Part shown: in pieces, positions 1-8,837 of the stretch | Layout: every line of letters starts with the position of its first letter | Numbering within the stretch: the stretch's first letter is position 1 | Made by a program: the position numbers and the translations under genes | The notes under the pieces: generated by a model | Told to the model about the DNA's origin: nothing | Databases searched by the model: none | The model's input: only the letters and a program-made list of their open reading frames with translations | Assembly: GCA_007126035.1 (NCBI GenBank) | Contig: SLCC01000015.1 | Coordinates: forward strand, 36,254 to 100,253 | Source: Gemmatimonadota bacterium | GTDB taxonomy: Bacteria > Gemmatimonadota > Gemmatimonadetes > Longimicrobiales > RSA9 | Reading direction: 5' to 3' | DNA: 64,000 bases

Positions 1-804
1 CTGACCTGGCACGCTCTACCCATCAACTCCATACGCTACCGCTGGCGGCCGGTCCTGGGCACGACCGGGGCCGGGTCCGGTGGCAGACTGGGCCTGAAAG
101 ACGTGGCCACGGCTCCTACGGCTCCCGGCGTCTACGAGCTGGAGCTGGAGTCCGACGGGCGCCAGATCGAGTTCGGGGAGAAGTTCCGCGTCGTGGTCAA
201 CGTCCCCTTCGAGCGGAAGCGGAGCGGCCGGATCGGGCCCTACCGCCTCGGTCGCTGGCCCACCGAAGGCGAGGGCCGGACCGACGAGTATGCTCCGCCA
301 GCGGGTTTCATCGAGGTGACGGAGGCGAACCAGTCACTGCCACTCAGCGAGAATTTCACCCTCGGCCAGTTCCTGACCAAGGACCAGGAGTCGGTGTGGC
401 CCAAGTACGTGGTGGTGGACCCGAAGCCCGTGGACAAGCTCGAGCTCGTGTTGCTCGAGCTGCGCGCCATGGGTATTCGCGCCGATCGCATGGTGGTCAT
501 GAGCGGGTTCCGTACGCCGCATTACAACCAGCGACACCTGGGCAACAGCCCCAGCTCCCTCAGCCGGCACCTGTTCGGCGACGCCGCCGATGTCTGGGTC
601 GAGAACGGTGCGGACCGCTCAATGTCGGATCTCAACGGCGACGGGCGACGGAACGTGAACGATGCCCGGGTGATCCTCCGGGCTGTGGACCGGGTGGAGC
701 GGCGCCATCCCGACCTGGTGGGCGGAGCAGGTGTCTACCGCGCCAACAACGTACGAGGTCCCTTCATCCACATAGACGTGAGAGGCCGTCGCGCCCGCTG
801 GTGA
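1..804 (+). CDS. Peptidase M15-like (DUF882/VanY-type) protein, 5' truncated by window edge
   Basis: Frame open from base 1; motifs SRHLFGDAADV (HxxGxAxD) and FIHIDVRG (HxH) as in M15 zinc peptidases. Confidence 0.75.
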   Translation: MTWHALPINSIRYRWRPVLGTTGAGSGGRLGLKDVATAPTAPGVYELELESDGRQIEFGEKFRVVVNVPFERKRSGRIGPYRLGRWPTEGEGRTDEYAPPAGFIEVTEANQSLPLSENFTLGQFLTKDQESVWPKYVVVDPKPVDKLELVLLELRAMGIRADRMVVMSGFRTPHYNQRHLGNSPSSLSRHLFGDAADVWVENGADRSMSDLNGDGRRNVNDARVILRAVDRVERRHPDLVGGAGVYRANNVRGPFIHIDVRGRRARW

Positions 805-976
805 GGCTCGCCTCCGGTAGGTGTCTTCAGCCTCTGCCCAGCCTCGCATCCGGTCGAGGACCTGTCCGCTTGCGGCGGCGGCGGGGCGGCGGCTACCTTC
901 GCCCGCGACACCGAGTGCCCTGCGGGGGGGGCGGCCCGACCGGGACCGCCGGTGAACGGAAGCGCGGAGGAAACGC

Positions 977-1750
977 ATGGCAGGTCTGATGGACGGCAAG
1001 AAGGTCATGGTGTTCGGCGTCGCCAACGAACGCAGCATCGCCTGGGGCATAAGCAAGGTGATGCACGAGCAGGGCGCTCGACTGGGGTTCAACTTCGCCG
1101 GTGAGACGCTGGAGAAGCGGGTCCGGCCGTTGGCGGAGAGCGTGGACGCCGAGCTGGTCGTCCCGTGCGATGTGACTGATGACGACCAGGTCACGGAAGC
1201 CTTCGGCCGTATCCGTGAGACCTGGGGCGGTCTGGACGTGTTGGTCCATTCCCTGGCCTTCGCCCGGCGCGAGGAGCTGATGGGTCGCTTCTCCGACACC
1301 AGCCGCGAGGGCTTTCTGAAGGCCATGGAAGTCAGCACCTATTCGCTGGTCCACCTGAGCCGGGAAGCCGCTCAGCTCATGCCGGACGGTGGTAGTATCG
1401 TCACCATGACCTACTACGGCTCGGAGAAGGTGGTGGAGAACTACAATGTGATGGGAGTGGCCAAGGCGGGCCTGGAGGCGGCCGTCCGGTACCTTGCCGC
1501 CGATCTGGGGCCCCAGGGTATCCGCGTGAACGCGGTGAGCGCCGGACCCATCAAGACACTGGCAGCCGCCGGTGGTGTGAAGAACTTCCGCGGCCTCCTG
1601 ACCCTCTTTGAGGAGAAGGCGCCACTGCGACGCAATGTGACCCAGGAAGACGCGGGCCATGTGGCGCTGTTCCTCTGCTCCCACATGGGCGCGGGAGTGA
1701 CGGGGGAGGTCCTGCACGTGGACTCCGGGTTCAACATCCTGGGCCACTGA
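977..1750 (+). CDS. fabI: Enoyl-[acyl-carrier-protein] reductase (NADH)
   Basis: SDR fold, GVANERSIAWGI N-terminus, YNVMGVAKAGLEAAVRYLA and GPIKTLAAAG typical of FabI. Confidence 0.95.
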   Translation: MAGLMDGKKVMVFGVANERSIAWGISKVMHEQGARLGFNFAGETLEKRVRPLAESVDAELVVPCDVTDDDQVTEAFGRIRETWGGLDVLVHSLAFARREELMGRFSDTSREGFLKAMEVSTYSLVHLSREAAQLMPDGGSIVTMTYYGSEKVVENYNVMGVAKAGLEAAVRYLAADLGPQGIRVNAVSAGPIKTLAAAGGVKNFRGLLTLFEEKAPLRRNVTQEDAGHVALFLCSHMGAGVTGEVLHVDSGFNILGH

Positions 1751-1758
1751 TAAGCGTT

Positions 1759-1983
1759 ATGAGGCGCTACTCCGATCGCCGGGGCAGGAGCTGGGATGTG
1801 CTGGTGGGGCGCGAATCCTTCGGCGCGTTCTATGCCATCTTCGTCCCCGCGGCCGGTAATCCGGAGGCGGCGCGCCAGGCGCTCCTGGAGGCGGACTCCC
1901 AGTTGCGCGCGGACGCGGAGCTGGGCGAGCTCACCGAGAGTCAGTTGCATGATCTGTTGGAACGTTCCGAGCCCAAGGTGTGA
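1759..1983 (+). CDS. Small conserved hypothetical protein (74 aa)
   Basis: Short ORF directly after fabI, coupled to the next gene. Confidence 0.5.
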   Translation: MRRYSDRRGRSWDVLVGRESFGAFYAIFVPAAGNPEAARQALLEADSQLRADAELGELTESQLHDLLERSEPKV

Positions 1984-1984
1984 C

Positions 1985-2302
1985 ATGAAGACATTCAGGG
2001 GAGAGGATGGACGGGAGTGGGTGGCCACGGCCATGGAGGAGGACGCCCCACGCCACCACGGCCGCTGGTACCTGGTGCTCCACCCGGCCGACGAGCCGGG
2101 CCTGCAGCTGGTGCTGCCCGAGGTGCGATGGCAGACACCCCACACCGCCGACCGCTCGATCCGGGCCATGTCCGAGTTCGAGCTGAAGAGGCGGCTCCGG
2201 ATGGCGGGAAACCGGGTGGAGTCTCCGGGCACGATCAGAGACTCGTTCGGCGCCTGGCAGCAAGGCGGTCCCGGAGCGAAGGGCGGCACCAGGGCGGGGT
2301 GA
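1985..2302 (+). CDS. Hypothetical protein (105 aa)
   Basis: ATG at 1985 inside the longer frame 1796-2302; tightly packed with neighbours. Confidence 0.5.
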   Translation: MKTFRGEDGREWVATAMEEDAPRHHGRWYLVLHPADEPGLQLVLPEVRWQTPHTADRSIRAMSEFELKRRLRMAGNRVESPGTIRDSFGAWQQGGPGAKGGTRAG

Positions 2303-2309
2303 GCCAGGA

Positions 2310-3356
2310 GTGAGTGACCCTGGCGCCATCCGGCGCGCAGCCAGAGAGGTGCGGACGGCCTTTGCTCCCGACCCGCGAATAGATATCTTCGACGTCCGGG
2401 TCCGGAAAGACAGTGCCGGCACGGTCGTCGAGGGAGACACCACGATCCCGGCAGCGGGCGAGATGTTCAGACGCCTCCTGCAGGAAGCAGGCGACCAGAC
2501 TGATGTCCGCCTACGCTTGCTTCCCGACAGATCCCTGGAGCCGCGGAACGAGGCATTGGTGCGGGCGCCCATCGCCCCGGTCTACCGCCGGCCCACCATG
2601 AACTCGACCCAGCTCACCCAGTACGTGCTGGGTGCGCGCCTGACCCTCCTGTCGAGACGCGGTCGGTTCTTCCGGGTGAGAGGCGAGGACGCCCACGTCG
2701 GCTGGGTCCATCGGGGCTACCTGTCCCGGGGTGAAACCGACTGGGCCCTGCGATGGGAGCGGGCCGAGCAGGGTGAGCCCGTCGTCTCTCTTGGAGCGGA
2801 GGTACAGGACCAGACGGAGAGCGTGTTCGCCAGACTGCCATGGGGCTCACGGGTCATCCAGCAGGCGGGCGGCAGGCTGCTACTGCCCGACGGCCGGACC
2901 GGCGAACTGGCGTCAGGCGAAGTGGTGGCCGTCGACCGGATCTCAGACCGATTCCCTCCTCGTGGCGAGAGCGTCGCCCGTACCGCACGCCGCTGGATCG
3001 GATCGCCCTACCTGTGGGGCGGAGTCACGCCCCACGGCGTGGATTGCTCCGGCTTCGTCCAGTCGGTCTGCTGGATCCACGGAATGGCCCTGCCCAGGGA
3101 CTCCGACATGCAGGCCCGGGTCGGCGCTCCGGTGGAGCCGGGGCCCGAGTTCCAGGCACTGCGCGCAGGGGACCTGCTCTTCTTTGCCGAGGGCCGGCGA
3201 GTCGATCATGTAGCGATGTCCCTCGGTGCTAGCAAGATCATACATGCGGCCGCCGGAAACGGGGTCGTGGACATGAACGACCTGTGCGGAGATACAGCGT
3301 TCGACTCATTCCTCCGCCGCATCCTGGTGGGAGCTCGGCGGCTGCTCCACCATTGA
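2310..3356 (+). CDS. SH3-like/NlpC-P60 family cell-wall hydrolase
   Basis: GTG start; VDCSGFVQSVCW and DHVAMSLGASKIIHA NlpC/P60 catalytic motifs; upstream SH3-like segments. Confidence 0.85.
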   Translation: MSDPGAIRRAAREVRTAFAPDPRIDIFDVRVRKDSAGTVVEGDTTIPAAGEMFRRLLQEAGDQTDVRLRLLPDRSLEPRNEALVRAPIAPVYRRPTMNSTQLTQYVLGARLTLLSRRGRFFRVRGEDAHVGWVHRGYLSRGETDWALRWERAEQGEPVVSLGAEVQDQTESVFARLPWGSRVIQQAGGRLLLPDGRTGELASGEVVAVDRISDRFPPRGESVARTARRWIGSPYLWGGVTPHGVDCSGFVQSVCWIHGMALPRDSDMQARVGAPVEPGPEFQALRAGDLLFFAEGRRVDHVAMSLGASKIIHAAAGNGVVDMNDLCGDTAFDSFLRRILVGARRLLHH

Positions 3357-3460
3357 GTCGCCGTCGCCCGGCTGCAGTCGCGCAGGTGGCGACACGGATC
3401 TTGCGGTGCACTCCGCATGACGACAAGTTAGTTCGGTCGGCACGACGGCCGTCGGGTGAT

Positions 3461-3497
3461 GCGCGCCCCCCCAGGTCGGGGTGGCGCGTTTTTTTCA
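3461..3497 (+). terminator. Intrinsic terminator-like hairpin
   Basis: GCGCGCCCCCCCAGGTCGGGGTGGCGCG followed by TTTTTTT. Confidence 0.75.
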
Positions 3498-3545
3498 TAG
3501 CCCAACGTACCCACGTCCGAAACCCATACCTTGGAGCAGCAACTG

Positions 3546-4136
3546 ATGGCGGAGTCATTGCGTTTCCTGATCGCCGACGACGAAGCACTGCACAACCTCG
3601 CCCTGACCAGTCAGCTCGAAGCACTCGGGCATCAGGTCATAGCGACAGCGTCCAACGGACAGGAAGCCGTCGAGATGGCACGCGAGAAGCGGCCCGACAT
3701 GGCAATCCTGGACATTCGAATGCCGGTCATGAAAGGCCCGGACGCCGCCAAGCTGATCCACGCCGAGACAGCCATCCCCATCATCATCCTGTCCGCGTAC
3801 AGCGACACCCGTACGGTCGAGGATGCCACCCGCTCGCCCATCTTCCATTACCTGGTCAAGCCGGTGGACCCCGACGACCTGGCCCCTGCCATCTCCGTGG
3901 CCAGAGCCCGGTTCACCGAATGGAAGCGGGCGCGCGAGGAGCGTGACACCCTCGAGCTGAAGCTCGAGGAACGCAAGATCCTGGAGCGTGCCAAGGGCAT
4001 CCTCATGGAGAGCCGCCAGATGACGGAGCAGGAGGCGTATCGGTTCCTCCAGAAGACCAGCCAGGACAAGAACACGCCCATGATCGACCTGGCCCGGAAG
4101 ATCCTGCTGGCGGCGCCGTTGCTGCAGAAGGGCTGA
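3546..4136 (+). CDS. Response regulator with C-terminal ANTAR RNA-binding domain (AmiR/NasT/PdtaR-like)
   Basis: REC domain plus LEERKILERAKGILMESRQMTEQEAYRFLQKTSQDKN ANTAR signature; in-frame TTG at 3531 is an alternative start. Confidence 0.9.
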   Translation: MAESLRFLIADDEALHNLALTSQLEALGHQVIATASNGQEAVEMAREKRPDMAILDIRMPVMKGPDAAKLIHAETAIPIIILSAYSDTRTVEDATRSPIFHYLVKPVDPDDLAPAISVARARFTEWKRAREERDTLELKLEERKILERAKGILMESRQMTEQEAYRFLQKTSQDKNTPMIDLARKILLAAPLLQKG

Positions 4137-4143
4137 GGTCGGG

Positions 4144-5307
4144 GTGCAGGGCACCGACGTGGAGCTGACCGCGAGAGGCGCCAGCTTGTCGAGTCGTGAG
4201 GCAGGGTCGCGGCGTGAGGATACAGGGGGCGCCCCGGCAACCATCCTGGTGGTCGATGACGAGCCCATGGCCAGGGAGACGCTGAGCGACCTGCTGGAAG
4301 CCCACGGCTACCACGTGGTGACGGCAGAGGACGCTGAACAGGCATTCGATCGCCTCCACCAGGCCGACCTCATCCTGCTCGATGCCATGCTGCCCGGCAC
4401 CGACGGTTGGACCATATGCAGGGAGATCAAGGAGCGGATCGACCCGCTCCTGCCCATCATCATGGTCACCGCCCGCACCGCGCCCGAGGACGTGGTCAGG
4501 ACGTTCGACGCAGGCGCCGACGACTACGTGCCGAAGCCGTTCCAGGTGGCCGAGCTGCGGGCCAGGATCGACTCCCGGCTCAGGGCGCACCGCGCAGAGC
4601 AGGCCCTCCAGGATGCGAACCGTCAGGCCTCCGAACTGGCCGAGCAGAACTATCGCCTCTACGAACAGGCTCGCCGCGACGCGGAGGATCGGGCCGCCCT
4701 GCTCAGAGAGCTCGACCACAGGGTGCGCAACAACCTGTCCATCATAATGGGACTAGTCAGCCTGGAACGGACGAGGGGATCAGGCAGACCCGCCGCCGAG
4801 GCGCTACTGAGCCTCGAGAACCGGTTGCGGGCGTTCCTGCTCGCCTACGAGGCGTTCCGCCGGAGCAACTACCGGGGCGTGCCGCTCAAGGACATCCTCC
4901 AACGTATACTCCAGCGCCTCACCAACACACTCCGGCCTGGGAACCACATAACGACCACGGTCACCGGCGACGACGAGCTGGTACCTGAACGCTACGGCTT
5001 CGCCCTGGCTCTGGCCATCAACGAGATAGCCTCCAGCGCCCTCCGCTCCGGGTTCCGCGAGAACAGCAACGGGCAGATCGCGGCCAGCGTCATGCTCGAG
5101 CCCGATCGCTTGGAGATCGTCGTCGCAGACGACGGACTCGCACGCACCGCCGTCGGACCCACAGAGGCCGAAGCGGGAGGCGAAGAGTCGGTGCTGAGGG
5201 CCATTGTGGAAACGGAACTGGGCGGCCGGATCGTCTTCGAACCGACCGCCCAGGGTACCCGCGTCAGGATAATCTGTCCGATGGAACGGGAGCCCCAGTC
5301 TCAGTAG
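4144..5307 (+). CDS. Receiver domain plus HisKA_2-type sensor histidine kinase
   Basis: N-terminal REC (VDDEPMARETLSDLLEAHGY); LLRELDHRVRNNLSIIMGLVSLE H-box of the HWE/HisKA_2 group. Confidence 0.85.
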   Translation: MQGTDVELTARGASLSSREAGSRREDTGGAPATILVVDDEPMARETLSDLLEAHGYHVVTAEDAEQAFDRLHQADLILLDAMLPGTDGWTICREIKERIDPLLPIIMVTARTAPEDVVRTFDAGADDYVPKPFQVAELRARIDSRLRAHRAEQALQDANRQASELAEQNYRLYEQARRDAEDRAALLRELDHRVRNNLSIIMGLVSLERTRGSGRPAAEALLSLENRLRAFLLAYEAFRRSNYRGVPLKDILQRILQRLTNTLRPGNHITTTVTGDDELVPERYGFALALAINEIASSALRSGFRENSNGQIAASVMLEPDRLEIVVADDGLARTAVGPTEAEAGGEESVLRAIVETELGGRIVFEPTAQGTRVRIICPMEREPQSQ

Positions 5308-6740
5308 ATGGCCAGATAGCGGTCGATCTCCCAGTCGTGCACCTCCGCACGATACTCCTGCCACTCCTGTTCCTTCGCCGCCAGGAAGTGCTGGAACACA
5401 TGCTCGCCCAGCGTCTGCTGGATCAAGTCGCTCTTACGGAATTCGGCAATCGCCTCACCCAGGTCGCTGGGTAGTGTCTGGATCCGGTGGCGTCGCCGCT
5501 CGCGAACCGTCAGCTCGAAGATGTTCTTGTCCACCGGGTCCGGTGGATCGATCTGGTTCCGGATCCCGTCGAGACCGGCCGCCAGTTGGACCGCCAGCGC
5601 CAGGTACGGGTTCGTCGCTGGGTCCGGCATCCGCAGCTCCAGCCGGGTCCCCTTCCCGCGACGCGCCGGCACACGCACCATGGGTGAGCGGTTACGATGG
5701 GACCAGGCCACGTTCACCGGCGCCTCGTAGCCAGGGACCAGGCGCTTGTAGCTGTTGATCAGCGGATTCGTGACGGCACAGAACGCCCGAGCATGCTTCA
5801 ACAGACCACCAGCGTACCAGCGCATGACCTGCGACAGCCCGTCCGGGTCCTCCGCATCGTAGAACGCGTTGTCCTCCCCACTGAACAGAGACTGGTGCGT
5901 ATGCATGCCAGAGCCGTTCTGTCCGAAGATGGGCTTGGGCATGAACGTGGCATGCAGGCCATGGCGAAGGGCCATGTTCCGGACTACGAACTTGAACGTG
6001 GCCAGGTGGTCCGCCGTCAGTAGCGCATCCTCATACTTGAAATCGATCTCGTGCTGGCCCGGAGCCACCTCGTGATGTGCCGCCTCCACCTCGAAGCCCA
6101 TCGCCGTCAGCATGTTCACCATGTCCCGTCGCGCTATCTCCCCGAGATCCACCGGTCCCAGGTCGAAGTAGCCGCCCACGTCATGGGTCATTCGAGTCGG
6201 AGCACCATCCTCCGTCAGATGGAACAAGAAGAACTCCGCTTCCACTCCCGCCATCATGTGGTAGCCGAGCTCCGCCGCCGCCCTGATCTGACGCTTCAGA
6301 ACATGCCGGGGATCCCCCGGAAACGGCTTCTCGTCCGCCGTGTACACATCGCAGATCAACCGGCCCACGCGATTGTCCGGATCGCCCCACGGGTACAGCG
6401 CGAACGTGTCCAGGTCAGGCTTCAGGATCATATCGGACTCCTCGATCCGCACGAAACCCTCGATCGACGAGCCGTCGAACAGGATGTCGCCGTCCAGAGC
6501 CTTCTCGAACTGGCTCTGTGGCACCTCCACGTTCTTCACCACACCCGTGATATCCGTGAACTGGAGGCGCAGGAAACGAACGTTCGTACGCTCCAGCACC
6601 CCCCGGACATCCTCCTTCGTGGCACCAGCCGTCCGCCTCGTCTCAGGCGTCGTCGGCCGTACCTTGTGATCAGGCACGAGCTCCTTCCGTAGGCCGTTCA
6701 GCTCCGAGCCCGCCCTCGTGCTGCCTCTTCCAGTTCGCAA
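5301..6740 (-). CDS. glnA: Glutamine synthetase, type I
   Basis: FTDITGVVKNVEVP, DGSSIEGFVRIEESDM, EAEFFLF, NPLINSYKRLVPGYEAPVN; TTG start with upstream AGGAGG. Confidence 0.95.
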   Translation of the reverse strand: MRTGRGSTRAGSELNGLRKELVPDHKVRPTTPETRRTAGATKEDVRGVLERTNVRFLRLQFTDITGVVKNVEVPQSQFEKALDGDILFDGSSIEGFVRIEESDMILKPDLDTFALYPWGDPDNRVGRLICDVYTADEKPFPGDPRHVLKRQIRAAAELGYHMMAGVEAEFFLFHLTEDGAPTRMTHDVGGYFDLGPVDLGEIARRDMVNMLTAMGFEVEAAHHEVAPGQHEIDFKYEDALLTADHLATFKFVVRNMALRHGLHATFMPKPIFGQNGSGMHTHQSLFSGEDNAFYDAEDPDGLSQVMRWYAGGLLKHARAFCAVTNPLINSYKRLVPGYEAPVNVAWSHRNRSPMVRVPARRGKGTRLELRMPDPATNPYLALAVQLAAGLDGIRNQIDPPDPVDKNIFELTVRERRRHRIQTLPSDLGEAIAEFRKSDLIQQTLGEHVFQHFLAAKEQEWQEYRAEVHDWEIDRYLAIY

Positions 6741-7021
6741 AGCCGACCTCCTCTCAAGGTCATTGGTGTGGTGTCAATGAGTCGCGACGAATTGAACGGC
6801 CGGCTCACCTGCTGTCAAGATGTAGGTCGCACTTTGTTACGAAGTCGCGTTACAAGGTGCAAAAAGTCGGCCCAGAAGCACTGTCGAGGAGACGCGTCGT
6901 TGCAAAATGTCACAAACTGGGCAAGATCAAGACCAGGACGGAGGATCAGGAGCGGCCCCGACTAGAAGAGTGATCGGAAAGGGGTGCGGGCCGCGCTGGC
7001 AGCGCCACGGACACACCAGGT

Positions 7022-7492
7022 TCAGCAGGAATCGCACACGCCCAATACCTCCAGGCGATACCCCTCCACGGAGAACCCGGGCACCTGACCCAGCTCGGCT
7101 ATGGCACCGGTGTCCAGATGACCTGGAAGGTCGCGAATCCTGCCGCACACCAGGCAGCGGGCATGAGGATGAGGTTCCGTACGGCCGTCGTAACGGGCCG
7201 AGCCGTCACCGTACGTGAGCTTCGAGGCAAGTCCGCAGCTCACCAGTGTTTCCAGGGCCTTGTATACCGTCGCCAGAGAGATGTCCGGGATCACCTGGCG
7301 CACGGACGTGAAAACGGCGTCCGCGGACGGATGGTCCCCGGTGTCCAGCAGGTACCGGTAAACCGCCGCACGCTGCTCGGTGTAGCGCTGGCCGCTGGCC
7401 TCCAGCGCATGGCGCAGCCGATTCTCCGGAACCGTCCCGTCGCGGTGACTGTTCCCCGACATGGTCGCAATCCCGTCACGCGGTATCCTCAT
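7022..7492 (-). CDS. Fur/PerR-family transcriptional repressor
   Basis: TEQRAAVYRYL, SLATVYKALETL, HPHARCLVCGRI and C-terminal CDSC zinc motif. Confidence 0.9.
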   Translation of the reverse strand: MRIPRDGIATMSGNSHRDGTVPENRLRHALEASGQRYTEQRAAVYRYLLDTGDHPSADAVFTSVRQVIPDISLATVYKALETLVSCGLASKLTYGDGSARYDGRTEPHPHARCLVCGRIRDLPGHLDTGAIAELGQVPGFSVEGYRLEVLGVCDSC

Positions 7493-7562
7493 GGCCGCCA
7501 AGCTAATATGGCGCGGGAAGTGCTGTCAATAGCGATTCTTCTTTTCCAGAAAGGAGAAGGCA

Positions 7563-7919
7563 TTGAAAGACAAGGGGATAGGGACGAGGAAGGCGGGGGT
7601 CGTCGCACTGACCAGGGATCTCATGTTCGCCGCCAGGATAAGGGGTGCGGCGCCGGAGGCGGTGACGGTTCACGCAGTTGATTGCTTACTGGAAGAAATA
7701 GGGCCTGAGACGCGACTCGTCTTGATCGATCTTGACGTGAGCGACGCTGCGGGCGCGGTGGCGAGCGTTCGTGCCAGTGGGACAGGTGCCCGCATAGTTG
7801 CTTTCGCTCCGCATGTGGAGACGGAGGCAATGGCCAGTGCGGGTGCTGCGGGAGCGGATCGAGTGATGGTCCGAGGGCGGTTCGTGCGGGAGTTGCCGGA
7901 TCTGGTAAAGGAGGTTTGA
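7563..7919 (+). CDS. Receiver-like (pseudo-REC) small protein
   Basis: 118 aa, TTG start with AGGAG upstream; LVLIDLDVSD and AxxxAGADRVMVRGRF pattern like a receiver domain. Confidence 0.5.
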   Translation: MKDKGIGTRKAGVVALTRDLMFAARIRGAAPEAVTVHAVDCLLEEIGPETRLVLIDLDVSDAAGAVASVRASGTGARIVAFAPHVETEAMASAGAAGADRVMVRGRFVRELPDLVKEV

Positions 7920-8014
7920 GGAGGTGTGAGTGGTGGCGGGCGGGAGGTCCCTGGCAGGTGTGGGGGCCGCTTCCGCTTGGAGGCGGGCCCCGGCGTCGGC
8001 GCGGTGCGTGGGTT

Positions 8015-8407
8015 TCAGGCTGCGTCGGCCTCTTCCTTGCGCTTGCACTCGATGCAGTACCTGGCGTGGGGCAGTGCGTCGAGTCGATCGAAGTCTATGA
8101 GTTGGCCGCAGGAGTGACAGAACCCGAAAGTATCGGGCTCCTTGTAGAGCCTGCGGAGCGCTTCCTCGATGCGATAGAGGTAGCGACCCTCTTTGCTGGC
8201 GAACAGGAGCATCTTCTCCCTCTCCATGGCGTCGGTGCCGAGATCCGCCATGTGATCGGAGTAGGAATACAGGTCGGAGTCCGCTTGCTCGGCGGACAGC
8301 TTGGCCAGTTCGTCGTACCGCCCGAGGGAGCGGAGGGCGCGCTCGCGCTCCCGTAGCAGGCGCTTCTGGAGGTGCTCCAACTGCTTCTTCGTCAGCTTCT
8401 TCGCCAT
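8015..8407 (-). CDS. TraR/DksA-type zinc-finger protein
   Basis: CHSCGQLIDFDRLDALPHARYCIEC. Confidence 0.85.
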   Translation of the reverse strand: MAKKLTKKQLEHLQKRLLRERERALRSLGRYDELAKLSAEQADSDLYSYSDHMADLGTDAMEREKMLLFASKEGRYLYRIEEALRRLYKEPDTFGFCHSCGQLIDFDRLDALPHARYCIECKRKEEADAA

Positions 8408-8737
8408 GTCCCAGCCAGTAGCTAATCGGCGGCGGGGAAGAGCCGATCTCCCCCGCGGAGCCGGTTGATCACCGGTATAAACGATAATTTTAGCGACGGT
8501 TTGCCTTCGAGACAACTGTCAAGCCCAAGGAGTCTCCCCATTGCTTCATGCGGCCGGAGCGACCCTGGCGGGCTACTCCGACGGGTTCGGCCGATCCGGC
8601 TATTCTCCTGCCCCGGGGCGACCCAACCTTCCAGCAGCGTGACACGGTGGGCTCGGACGGGTTGGAGGAAGCGGAGTGGGCACGGGTCTATGGAAATTCG
8701 ATACGGACTGCGACAATTTGTCGCGAAAGTCCTGTCC

Positions 8738-8787
8738 AGCCCGTGGCGTGAGCCCGTGGCGTGAGTCCATGGCGTGAGCCCGTGGCG
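8738..8787 (+). repeat. 13-bp tandem repeat (AGCCCGTGGCGTG), about 3.8 copies
   Basis: Direct reading: agcccgtggcgtg agcccgtggcgtg agtccatggcgtg agcccgtggcgg. Confidence 0.85.
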
Positions 8788-8837
8788 GATTCACCATGAG
8801 GGCGGTGGTGGAGCACCTGATCCGGCAGTTATGGCGG

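Noticed and set aside
6834-6855. TTGTTACGAAGTCGCGTTACAA dyad upstream of glnA as a GlnR-like operator
   Set aside because: Only an imperfect dyad; spacing does not fit the GlnR consensus I know and no regulator is in view; kept only as a note.
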